Shown here piece after piece: positions 1-5,513 of a DNA stretch of 8,428 nt. This DNA comes from Burkholderiales bacterium (GTDB lineage Bacteria > Pseudomonadota > Gammaproteobacteria > Burkholderiales > Casimicrobiaceae): positions 1-8,428 of the forward strand of contig JANXNO010000502.1 of the NCBI GenBank assembly GCA_025354075.1, in the 5' to 3' direction. Under the pieces are notes generated by a model. That model made no database searches, was not told where the DNA came from, and worked only from the letters and a program-made list of their open reading frames with translations. The number at the start of each line of letters is the position of its first letter. Positions within the stretch are counted from its first letter, which is position 1. The position numbers were made by a program, and so were the translations under genes.

Positions 1-830
1 GTGTGTTCGACGATTGCCAGGACATTGTCAAGGCGGTGTCGAACGATCTCGAGTTCAAGCGCGCCTACTGCATCGGCACCGTGAATTCGATCAACTGGGG
101 TCGCATCTCCGCGCAGATCGTTTACTACGTGCGCGGTTATCTCGCTGCCACAACCAGCAATTTGCGGAAGGCGTCTTTCGCCGTGCCATCAGGCAATTTC
201 GGCAACATCCTCGCGGGCCACATCGCGCGAGAAATGGGTGTGCCGATTGACTCCTTGGTGCTCGCCACCAACGAAAACAATGTCCTAGCCGAGTTCTTCA
301 ATACGGGCGTGTATCGTCCGCGTCCGAGCAAGGAAACCTTCGAAACATCGAGCCCATCGATGGATATTTCCAAAGCATCGAATTTCGAGCGGTTTGTGTT
401 TCATCTGTTCCATGGAGATGCTGAACGTATCGCTGCAATGTGGCTCGACGTCGATCAGGGCCGCTCGTTCGATGTGTCGCAAACGCATGAATTCAAAGGA
501 CTGCGTGAGCGCTTCGGCATCGTCGCGGGCACCAGCACTCACGCGGATCGCCTTGTCACCATTCGCGAGGTGCACGAAAAAACGGGCAGCCTGATCGACA
601 CGCACACCGCCGATGCAGCGAAAGTGGCGCGCTCGCTCGTCAAGTCGGGTGTGCCCATGATCGTGCTCGAAACCGCGTTGCCTGTGAAGTTTGCCGAGAC
701 CGTTAAAGAAGCGACCGGAATAGATCCGCCGCTAACAGCTGAACAACAAACCATGATGGCGTTGCCGTTACGTGTGGTTCAAATTGCGCCGGATGTGGAA
801 CGAGTGAAAGCAATCATCGCGGCCAATTGA
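1..830 (+). CDS. thrC: Threonine synthase, C-terminal part (5' end cut by window edge)
   Basis: This is the PLP enzyme that converts O-phosphohomoserine to threonine and phosphate, the last step of threonine synthesis in the cytosol. About 275 residues are visible, read with codons starting at position 3 and ending at TGA 828-830. The visible part contains SFAVPSGNFGNILAGHIA, whose GNFGN loop is the PLP-phosphate binding segment of this fold, followed by LATNENNVL and the FNTGVYRPRPSKETFETSSPSMDI stretch (quoted in two parts: FNTGVYRP and SPSMDI) typical of proteobacterial threonine synthases. Family members of this long type are about 470-480 residues, so roughly 200 N-terminal residues, including the PLP Schiff-base lysine, lie outside the window. 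The gene is usually preceded by hom (homoserine dehydrogenase), which would be off the left edge. No T-rich intrinsic terminator follows; a REP palindrome does. The identification is firm. Confidence 0.95.
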   Translation, partial: VFDDCQDIVKAVSNDLEFKRAYCIGTVNSINWGRISAQIVYYVRGYLAATTSNLRKASFAVPSGNFGNILAGHIAREMGVPIDSLVLATNENNVLAEFFNTGVYRPRPSKETFETSSPSMDISKASNFERFVFHLFHGDAERIAAMWLDVDQGRSFDVSQTHEFKGLRERFGIVAGTSTHADRLVTIREVHEKTGSLIDTHTADAAKVARSLVKSGVPMIVLETALPVKFAETVKEATGIDPPLTAEQQTMMALPLRVVQIAPDVERVKAIIAAN

Positions 831-862
831 GTCTGCTGGAGTGACGCTCATTGGAAGAGCAG

Positions 863-888
863 TCGGGTCGCGGCAGAGCCGCTCCTAC
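863..888 (-). repeat. REP-like palindromic element with GTAG head
   Basis: Read on the minus strand, the sequence begins GTAGGAGCGGCTCTGCCGCG and continues ACCCGA. It has a perfect 5-bp stem (870-874 with 878-882, GCGGC/GCCGC) around a 3-base loop. A GTAG tetranucleotide followed by a GC-rich palindrome is the form described for REP elements mobilised by RAYT (REP-associated tyrosine) transposases, and closely similar elements are common between genes in Pseudomonas, Xanthomonas and related Proteobacteria. Only this single copy is visible here and no RAYT gene is present. It lies 32 bases after the thrC stop and 9 bases before the ATPase ATG. There is no U-tract, so it is not a standard intrinsic terminator, although it could stabilise the thrC mRNA 3' end. 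Confidence 0.7.
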
Positions 889-897
889 AATTGCCAT

Positions 898-1953
898 ATG
901 CCCAACTCACTTGAAGTCAGCCACCTAAGCCACCAATATCCGCCGCGTGGTCGTGAACCTGCGCGCGACACATTGCACGACGTGAGTTTTCGTGTCGAAG
1001 CAGGCCGCGTGGGCTGCCTCCTCGGACCGTCCGGCTGCGGCAAAACCACCTTGCTGCGATCAGTCGCCGGCCTTGAGCGGATCGGCAATGGCACCATTCG
1101 TATTGGCGACCGGATCGTTGCTGATGCACGCACCCACATCGAACCCGAAGATCGCGGGGTCGGCGTGGTCTTTCAGGACTACGCGCTGTTTCCGCATCTT
1201 GATGTCGCAGGTAACGTCGGTTTCGGCCTGCACAAACTCTCCGTCGTCGAGCGCAACGTACAAATTCAAGCCGCGCTTGATCTGGTCAATCTGCGCGACA
1301 CCTCGCACGCGTATCCGCACGAACTCTCCGGCGGTCAGCAACAACGCGTTGCGCTCGCCCGGGCGCTGGTGGTGAAGCCCAAGCTGGTGCTTTTCGACGA
1401 ACCATTCTCCAATCTCGACATCGAAACCCGGCAGCGCTTGTCCGCCGAAGTTCGCGCGTCGCTTTCCGAGGCGGGCGCAACCGCGTTACTCGTCACGCAT
1501 GATCAGCACGAAGCCTTCGCGCTCGCTGACGAGATTGGCGTGCTGCGCGACGGCCATCTGGAGCAGTGGGACACGGCCTATAACCTCTATCACCGCCCGG
1601 CATCGCGCTTCATCGCTGACTTTGTGGGCGAAGGCGTATTCCTTCCGGCAAGCGTAATCGACGGTGTCCATCTCGATAGTGAGCTCGGCGTACTGCAACT
1701 GTGTGCACCCACGTTGCGAGCGGCTGGCGACAAAATCGACCTGCTTTTACGGCCCGACGACGTCGTTCATGACGACGCCAGCCCCAATACGGCAACGGTC
1801 ATTGCCCGTGCCTTTCGCGGTGCCGAATTTCTGTACACGCTCGCGTTGCCCAGCGGTCGCAGCGTCCTTGCACTCGTGCCCAGCCACCACAATCACCGAA
1901 TCGGTGAAGCTATCGGAATCCGCGTTGAGCTTGACCACGTCGTCGCGTTTTGA
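898..1953 (+). CDS. ABC transporter ATP-binding protein, FbpC/PotA-like (iron(III) or polyamine type)
   Basis: This is the nucleotide-binding subunit of an importer, 351 residues, acting at the cytoplasmic face of the inner membrane. Visible motifs are Walker A GPSGCGKTT (43-51), Q-loop FQDYALFPHL (from 92), signature LSGGQQQR (143-150), Walker B LVLFDE (163-168), D-loop SNLD (171-174) and the switch His in LVTHD (201). A C-terminal TOBE-like domain with LLLRPDDV follows. The length and the FQDYALFPHL wording fit the FbpC (ferric iron) branch best, but the PotA/CysA/ModC families share this layout, so the substrate is not proven. I chose ATG 898 because an upstream GTG at 841 would make the protein read through the REP element, and family members start close to this point. 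No clear Shine-Dalgarno precedes 898. No permease or binding-protein gene adjoins it in the window. Confidence 0.9.
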   Translation: MPNSLEVSHLSHQYPPRGREPARDTLHDVSFRVEAGRVGCLLGPSGCGKTTLLRSVAGLERIGNGTIRIGDRIVADARTHIEPEDRGVGVVFQDYALFPHLDVAGNVGFGLHKLSVVERNVQIQAALDLVNLRDTSHAYPHELSGGQQQRVALARALVVKPKLVLFDEPFSNLDIETRQRLSAEVRASLSEAGATALLVTHDQHEAFALADEIGVLRDGHLEQWDTAYNLYHRPASRFIADFVGEGVFLPASVIDGVHLDSELGVLQLCAPTLRAAGDKIDLLLRPDDVVHDDASPNTATVIARAFRGAEFLYTLALPSGRSVLALVPSHHNHRIGEAIGIRVELDHVVAF

Positions 1954-1979
1954 CGAGCCGTCTATTTACCGGCTATAAT
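1950..1979 (+). promoter_or_regulatory. Sigma70-type promoter of the tRNA-Arg gene
   Basis: A perfect -10 hexamer TATAAT (1974-1979) lies 18 bases after TTGACG (1950-1955), which matches the -35 consensus at five of six positions. Transcription would start near 1986, a few bases before the mature tRNA 5' end at 1990. The -35 box contains the TGA stop codon (1951-1953) of the preceding ATPase gene, so the promoter partly overlaps coding sequence. Confidence 0.8.
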
Positions 1980-1989
1980 TTAAAGCTAG

Positions 1990-2067
1990 GCGGCTGTAGC
2001 TCAGTTGGATTAGAGTACTTGGCTACGAACCAAGGGGTCGTGGGTTCAATTCCTGCCAGCCGCGCCA
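1990..2067 (+). tRNA. tRNA-Arg (anticodon ACG)
   Basis: A complete cloverleaf can be drawn. The acceptor stem GCGGCTG (1990-1996) pairs perfectly with CAGCCGC (2057-2063), followed by discriminator G and an encoded CCA (2065-2067). The D stem is GCTC/GAGT (1999-2002 with 2013-2016, one G-U pair). The anticodon stem CTTGG/CCAAG (2018-2022 with 2030-2034) carries loop CTACGAA, giving anticodon ACG at 2025-2027. The variable loop is 5 bases. The T stem 2040-2044 with 2052-2056 has loop TTCAATT. ACG, read as ICG after deamination by TadA, decodes CGU, CGC and CGA arginine codons. The gene has its own promoter and terminator and is intact. No duplicated 3' end indicating an integrated element is seen in the window. 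Confidence 0.97.
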
Positions 2068-2075
2068 AACACTAC

Positions 2076-2113
2076 AAGGGTTAGATGGATAGTATCCACT
2101 AACCCTTTTTCTT
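2076..2113 (+). terminator. Rho-independent terminator after tRNA-Arg
   Basis: AAGGGTTAG (2076-2084) pairs perfectly with CTAACCCTT (2099-2107). An inner TGGAT/ATCCA stem (2086-2090 with 2094-2098) extends the hairpin past one bulged A. The run of T at 2106-2110, followed by CTTT, completes a classic intrinsic terminator nine bases after the tRNA CCA end. In the opposite direction the hairpin has no T-tract, so it is not a proper terminator for the convergent symporter gene. Confidence 0.9.
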
Positions 2114-2198
2114 TGTGTTCAATCCTTGGTCTTCGGCCTATGACGGGCAGCAATCTGTAGCCGACCGACCCAGCAGAAGCCGGCGCCAGCATTAACCG

Positions 2199-3731
2199 TC
2201 ATACGGGTTTCATCAAATAACCCATCCACGACCAGTAGGTGAGTGAAAAAATCACCAGCAGAACAGTCGCCGCCAGTGTGATTTCCAGACCGGTGCGTAC
2301 AAAGTCGCGCGCATCGAACGTGTCGGTGCCATACGCGATCATGTTCTGCGGCGCGTTGACCGGCAATATGAAACCGAAGCTGACCACGAATTGCAGCAGC
2401 ATGGTCATACCGACAACGTTTAGGCCTGGCGTCTTTACGGCCATCAGTACGCTGATGATGATCGGGATCATCGTCGAGGCCAGCGCCGTAGCGCTTGCAA
2501 AACCAAGGTGGATTACGATCAGGAATAGCGACAGCATCATGAGAATCGCGAACGCGGAGGCGTTCTGCAGGCCGAGATTCTGAACGATCAAATTGGCCAG
2601 CCACCCCGCCGCGTTGGTTCGTAAAAGTGCCGTGCCGATGCTGATACCAACGGCAAACAGCACAACGGTTCCCCATGGAAATCCGCGCTGTGATTCCTTC
2701 CAGTCCATCACGCCGATGCGAGGTAGCAGCATCAAGCCGATGGCAGCAATTGTGGTGGATGACGTGTCAAAGTCGTGCAGCACCTTTTCAGTCGCCCAAA
2801 AGGCCAGAAGGCAAAGCACGATCACAAGTAGCTTCCACTCCTTCATCGACATTGATCCAAGGGCGGCAAGCTGCTCGCCGATGGTGGCCTGACCGCCGGC
2901 AATCTCCTCCGTCTCGGGCCGCATCATGCGCGTCATGATGAAGTACAGCGCGACAGTGAGCAGTGCCGAAAAGGGCGCGCCCGCAACGAACCAATCTGTC
3001 CACGTGATGCTGGTTTGAAACTGCTTTTCGATGAAACCAGTGGCCACCATGTTTTGCGCGGCGGCGGTCTTGATGCCGACGTTCCAGACGCTCGCCGTTT
3101 GCGCCGCAGTGATCACCAGCAGACCCGCGAAGCGGCTACGCTTTTCCACCTTGAACGCCAGGATGAAGCCCATCATGATCGGCACCAGACAAGCGACGCG
3201 CGCGGTAGTGCTCGGCACGATGAAGGCGAGCAAAAAGCAGACGATCATGGCACCGATTACGATGTGATTGGTCCTCGCGTCGACCTTCGACAGCACAAAC
3301 AGCGCGATCCGTTTGTCAAGACCTGTGGCGGTCATCCCCGCCGCGATGAAACACGCTGCCGCCACCAGAGCGACAGCGCTATTGGAAAACCCGGACAGTG
3401 CAAGGCCGAGCGCAGCTGTGGTGCCAATGTCCGCCCCGCCGGGTTTCAGCGCGTCGGGCGCATAGGCCAACATAAATACCATGAGCGCAGCAATTACAAC
3501 TGCACTGACCGCATAGTCGAGCGCTTCAGTCATCCACACAATCACCGAAAACGCGAGGATGGCAAGCATGACCTGTCCGGCCTGTGGAAGCCCCGCCGGT
3601 GCGGGCATCAAAACTACCACTAGCAGCGCGACGAGCGCAGCGATGAGGCCCACGTGCTTGATCGCCTTGTGTTCCGGTGGTGCGAGTTTGTCACGTGACA
3701 GACGCGTACGAATCGGCGCTGAGGTAGCCAT
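2199..3731 (-). CDS. DASS/SLC13-family sodium-coupled anion (carboxylate) symporter
   Basis: This is an inner-membrane secondary transporter of 510 residues with about a dozen hydrophobic segments, the usual size for the divalent anion:Na+ symporter family (CitT, TtdT, VcINDY, SLC13). After a roughly 25-residue cytosolic basic N-terminus come hydrophobic runs such as LIAALVALLVVVLMP. The two pseudo-symmetric substrate/sodium motif regions appear as FIVPSTTARVA (171-180, in place of the canonical SNT) with a counterpart in FASATALAST (411-420), and PVNAPQNMIAYG (457-468) matches the conserved PxxxPxNxIxxG region. Likely substrates are di- or tricarboxylates; sulfate or other anions cannot be excluded. 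The start at ATG 3729-3731 is supported by a strong Shine-Dalgarno AGGGAGGT (3738-3745 on the plus strand, read in reverse). A perfect FNR-type box lies upstream. The gene is convergent with the tRNA; no terminator is evident after its stop. Confidence 0.9.
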   Translation of the reverse strand: MATSAPIRTRLSRDKLAPPEHKAIKHVGLIAALVALLVVVLMPAPAGLPQAGQVMLAILAFSVIVWMTEALDYAVSAVVIAALMVFMLAYAPDALKPGGADIGTTAALGLALSGFSNSAVALVAAACFIAAGMTATGLDKRIALFVLSKVDARTNHIVIGAMIVCFLLAFIVPSTTARVACLVPIMMGFILAFKVEKRSRFAGLLVITAAQTASVWNVGIKTAAAQNMVATGFIEKQFQTSITWTDWFVAGAPFSALLTVALYFIMTRMMRPETEEIAGGQATIGEQLAALGSMSMKEWKLLVIVLCLLAFWATEKVLHDFDTSSTTIAAIGLMLLPRIGVMDWKESQRGFPWGTVVLFAVGISIGTALLRTNAAGWLANLIVQNLGLQNASAFAILMMLSLFLIVIHLGFASATALASTMIPIIISVLMAVKTPGLNVVGMTMLLQFVVSFGFILPVNAPQNMIAYGTDTFDARDFVRTGLEITLAATVLLVIFSLTYWSWMGYLMKPV

Positions 3732-3783
3732 CGTTCAACCTCCCTCAAAACACGCAGACTAAGATGCAGCGCAAGGCGCCGCA

Positions 3784-3797
3784 TTGATCTCGATCAA
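3784..3797 (-). promoter_or_regulatory. FNR/ANR-type operator before the symporter gene
   Basis: TTGAT-CTCG-ATCAA is an exact match to the FNR/ANR/DNR consensus TTGAT-N4-ATCAA. Its centre (3790.5) lies about 59 bases upstream of the symporter start codon. If it acts as a class II activator site at -41.5, transcription would start near 3749, leaving a leader of about 18 bases that just holds the Shine-Dalgarno. I see no good -10 hexamer at the implied place, so activation from that geometry is inference. The flanking gene in the other direction ends here, so the site can only serve the symporter. Confidence 0.7.
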
Positions 3798-4039
3798 CGC
3801 TGTGAAGAAGTCGTTGACGCCCGCTTGACGCCGTGGCACCCATCATGAGATTTCGCGATCACAGTGCCCGCACACACGATACGCCTGCGCTACCGTCCAT
3901 GTTCTCGCTTCACGCCTGTTTTTTCACGAGCATCAAATGCTGAACAGTGTTTTAACCACGACGTGCGCCACGGGCTCGCGATCTGGCGCGGGTGGTCGGT
4001 AGGTATCCCGGCCCCGCACATTGCGCGCGGTGTGGGTGC
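3798..4039. other. Rest of the intergenic region between the symporter and transglutaminase-like genes
   Basis: No credible gene is seen in this stretch; the short open frames lack ribosome binding sites and coding character. The only structure is an exact 8-base direct repeat, TTGACGCC at 3814-3821 and 3825-3832, with an 11-base period, whose centre is about 32 bases (three helical turns) upstream of the FNR-type box. A short GC stem can form just after the transglutaminase-like stop codon, but without a T-tract, so no terminator for that gene is called. Confidence 0.5.
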
Positions 4040-4885
4040 CTACGTCGCCACGCTCATCGGCATGGTGTCGGGATACACCTCATGTGTGATCACATCAAAG
4101 CGCAACAAACTGTGTTGACCAAAACCCATCACAATGGGCACATCGCCCGCATCACGCCCCTGCGCCATTACGATGCGACCGATGCGTGCGCGGTTATGGC
4201 GCGCATCACAGGTGCACCATTGATCTCCGAGAAACACTTCAAACCACGCGCTGAAATCCATCGGGCCGGGCACCAATGGCACACCGATGTCGCCAAGATA
4301 GCCGGTCACATAACGTGCTGGAATGTTCATACAGCGACACAGCGTAACCGCCAGATGGGTGAAGTCGCGGCACACGCCTACGCGTTCTCGAAAGCCCTCA
4401 AGGGCGGTTCGATTGGCGCGTGCGCACTGGTAATCAAAGCGAATATGGTTGTGAACGAACTCGCAAATTGCCTGCACCCGTGGCCAGCCGAGCGGCGTTG
4501 AGCCAAACTGCGCCCAGGCGAAATTGAGTAGCTCGCTGTCGACCTCACAATAGCGGCTTGGCAGTAAAAACTGCAATGTGGATGCCGGCAGATCGCGCGG
4601 ATCGTGCTGGTAGGCATCGTAGTGCTGCGCGTCCAGCAAACCGCTGTCGCGAATCACTGCGCGACTGCTGAACTTGACGCTACTAACGCCCTCCGGAACG
4701 TTGATACGGCCGCAAAGATTGCCAAACGAATCGAAATATTCTTCGGTCGGGAACGACGGGGCAACATGGATCACCTCCGGTTGCAGCAGATCGTCGCGTC
4801 GCGATGGATGTACATGCAACAGGTAGATCAGTGCCATTGGCGAGGTCATTGCGAGCTCAATGTCGTATCCGATTTGAATCAGCAT
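4040..4885 (-). CDS. Transglutaminase-like (papain-fold) protein
   Basis: The 281-residue protein has no signal peptide or membrane segment. An N-terminal beta-rich domain (from MLIQIGYDIEL, with LLHVHPSR near 22-29) is followed by a transglutaminase-like core, as in COG1305-type bacterial proteins. The core shows the catalytic-cysteine motif GVCRDFTHLAV (Cys172), then IPARYVTGYLGD, and DFSAWFEVFLGDQW ending near CDARHN, with Asp227 in the expected acid position. In many relatives the residue before AWFE is the catalytic His; here it is Ser212 (codon AGC, plus-strand positions 4250-4252). Activity is therefore uncertain. The family is often found beside alpha-E, circularly permuted ATP-grasp or protease genes, but none is seen here. 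ATG 4883-4885 fits the family N-terminus, although no strong Shine-Dalgarno precedes it. Substrate unknown. Confidence 0.85.
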   Translation of the reverse strand: MLIQIGYDIELAMTSPMALIYLLHVHPSRRDDLLQPEVIHVAPSFPTEEYFDSFGNLCGRINVPEGVSSVKFSSRAVIRDSGLLDAQHYDAYQHDPRDLPASTLQFLLPSRYCEVDSELLNFAWAQFGSTPLGWPRVQAICEFVHNHIRFDYQCARANRTALEGFRERVGVCRDFTHLAVTLCRCMNIPARYVTGYLGDIGVPLVPGPMDFSAWFEVFLGDQWCTCDARHNRARIGRIVMAQGRDAGDVPIVMGFGQHSLLRFDVITHEVYPDTMPMSVAT

Positions 4886-5300
4886 AAATTCTGGTGTGAA
4901 AGTCTAGGTTGCAGAAGGAAACAGGGCGAGAGCTCAACGGCCCCAGGGGTTCAACGCGGAGCGCTAATCGGACGTCGCACTAACACCATGCATTATTGGT
5001 GCCATCGGGAAACCAATGCATCAGCAAGCGGTCAGGCCGAATGTAGGACGCGACGCCATGTATCAACTTTTCTATGGAATGGCGTAGCTACTGGGCTGCA
5101 ACACTAAAATATAGTAAAGTCGATAAATGCTCAATTGTGCGATCAAGCCCAGTTCAGATAAGGGGTTCATTCAAAAGCTGTTGATTTCAAAAAACGCACC
5201 GAGGCGGGCCATATGCTCGTTTTGAATTGAGGTTCGCCGGTTCGGCGCGCGGCGATATTTAGCCCGCTGTGCACAGCTTATTTCCGCAACGCAGCAATCT
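4886..5300. other. Intergenic region with inverted repeats, between divergent genes
   Basis: No supported gene is found. Several inverted repeats are present: ATGCAT-TAT-TGGT (4988-5000) with ACCAATGCAT (5012-5021), with a 3-base bulge and an alternative CACCA/TGGTG hairpin; ACGCCAT (5053-5059) with ATGGCGT (5079-5085), perfect 7 bp across 19 bases; TTCAAAAAACG (5186-5196) with CGTTTTGAA (5218-5226), with a 2-base bulge; and CGCCG/CGGCG around GTT near 5236-5248. None is followed by a T-tract in a convincing terminator arrangement. The part from about 5100 to 5225 is AT-richer than its surroundings, as is common upstream of promoters. Both the transglutaminase-like gene (minus) and ilvI (plus) should be driven from this region. 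Confidence 0.5.
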
Positions 5301-5310
5301 TGCATATAAT
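5281..5310 (+). promoter_or_regulatory. Probable ilvIHC promoter
   Basis: A perfect TATAAT -10 hexamer lies at 5305-5310, with TG three to four bases before it. The best -35 candidate is TTTCCG (5281-5286) at 18-base spacing, which matches only three of six consensus bases, so the promoter probably depends on an activator or on upstream elements. Transcription would start near 5317, giving a leader of almost 200 nt before the ilvI start codon at 5514. Confidence 0.6.
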
Positions 5311-5316
5311 TTCGGC

Positions 5317-5513
5317 TTCGGACACCGTGGCGCTTTGATTTGCTTATTGTGAGCGGATCGAGGGCACACAGTTAAGCAACCGGCCACAAGCATGGGTTGT
5401 CTCGATTGTGCAGAGCGTGCGCGAGGCCGTGTATACCCAGTTTTGAATTGCCCTCAGGGGCCATGCGTCAACACCCAGCGACGTGCGGCATCACCAAACG
5501 CTTGAGGAAGAAC
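5317..5513 (+). promoter_or_regulatory. Structured 5' leader of ilvI, candidate cis-regulatory RNA
   Basis: The leader can form three consecutive hairpins. Hairpin I pairs GTGGC/GCCAC (5327-5331 with 5383-5387), TTGCTTA/TAAGCAA (5340-5346 with 5373-5379, perfect) and TGTG/CACA (5348-5351 with 5367-5370). Hairpin II pairs TGGGT/ACCCA (5393-5397 with 5435-5439) and GTCTCG/CGAGGC (5399-5404 with 5422-5427, one G-U). Hairpin III is GCCC/GGGC (5450-5453 with 5458-5461). Alternatively CCTCAGG (5452-5458) can pair with CTTGAGG (5501-5507), hiding the ilvI Shine-Dalgarno and excluding hairpin III. I recall an 'ilvH RNA motif' described upstream of branched-chain amino acid genes in Betaproteobacteria; this leader is a candidate, but I cannot compare it with the consensus here. 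No leader peptide rich in Val, Leu or Ile and no terminator is seen. Confidence 0.5.
5504..5510 (+). promoter_or_regulatory. Ribosome binding site deciding the ilvI start
   Basis: GAGGAAG, three bases before ATG 5514, is a good Shine-Dalgarno sequence, with its AGG core about seven bases from the start codon. The open frame extends upstream without a stop through ATG 5463 and beyond, but those alternatives have no comparable site, and the extended sequence does not resemble the IlvI family. The site can be paired by CCTCAGG in the leader. Confidence 0.75.

Noticed and set aside
841..897. GTG at 841 as start of the ABC ATPase, adding 19 N-terminal residues
   Set aside because: The added residues would be encoded across the REP palindrome, and family members begin near the ATG at 898.
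2040..2067. 3' end of tRNA-Arg as an attachment site of an integrated element
   Set aside because: No second copy of the tRNA end and no integrase gene are present; ordinary genes follow.
2119..2676. Minus-strand open frame of 185 codons at the 3' end of the symporter gene
   Set aside because: It is an out-of-frame shadow of the symporter with a His/Arg/Cys-rich composition.
4978..5090. Short minus-strand open stretch containing the residues YIRPDRLLMHWFPDGTNN
   Set aside because: It is only about 35 codons between stops, has no ATG with a ribosome binding site at its head, and is not recognisable; possibly chance.
4604..5107. Long plus-strand open frame across the start of the transglutaminase-like gene
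   Set aside because: It is the antisense shadow of the minus-strand gene plus intergenic sequence; its protein resembles nothing and it has no ribosome binding site.
5392..5505. Small open frame (37 codons) in the ilvI leader, with its stop codon overlapping the ilvI Shine-Dalgarno, as a possible attenuator leader peptide
   Set aside because: It lacks a Shine-Dalgarno and has no run of Val, Leu or Ile codons; there is no terminator hairpin with a T-tract after it.
5397..5513. Upstream in-frame starts (TTG 5397, ATG 5463) for ilvI
   Set aside because: They have no good ribosome binding site and the extension is Cys/Arg-rich and unlike IlvI; ATG 5514 has GAGGAAG just before it.
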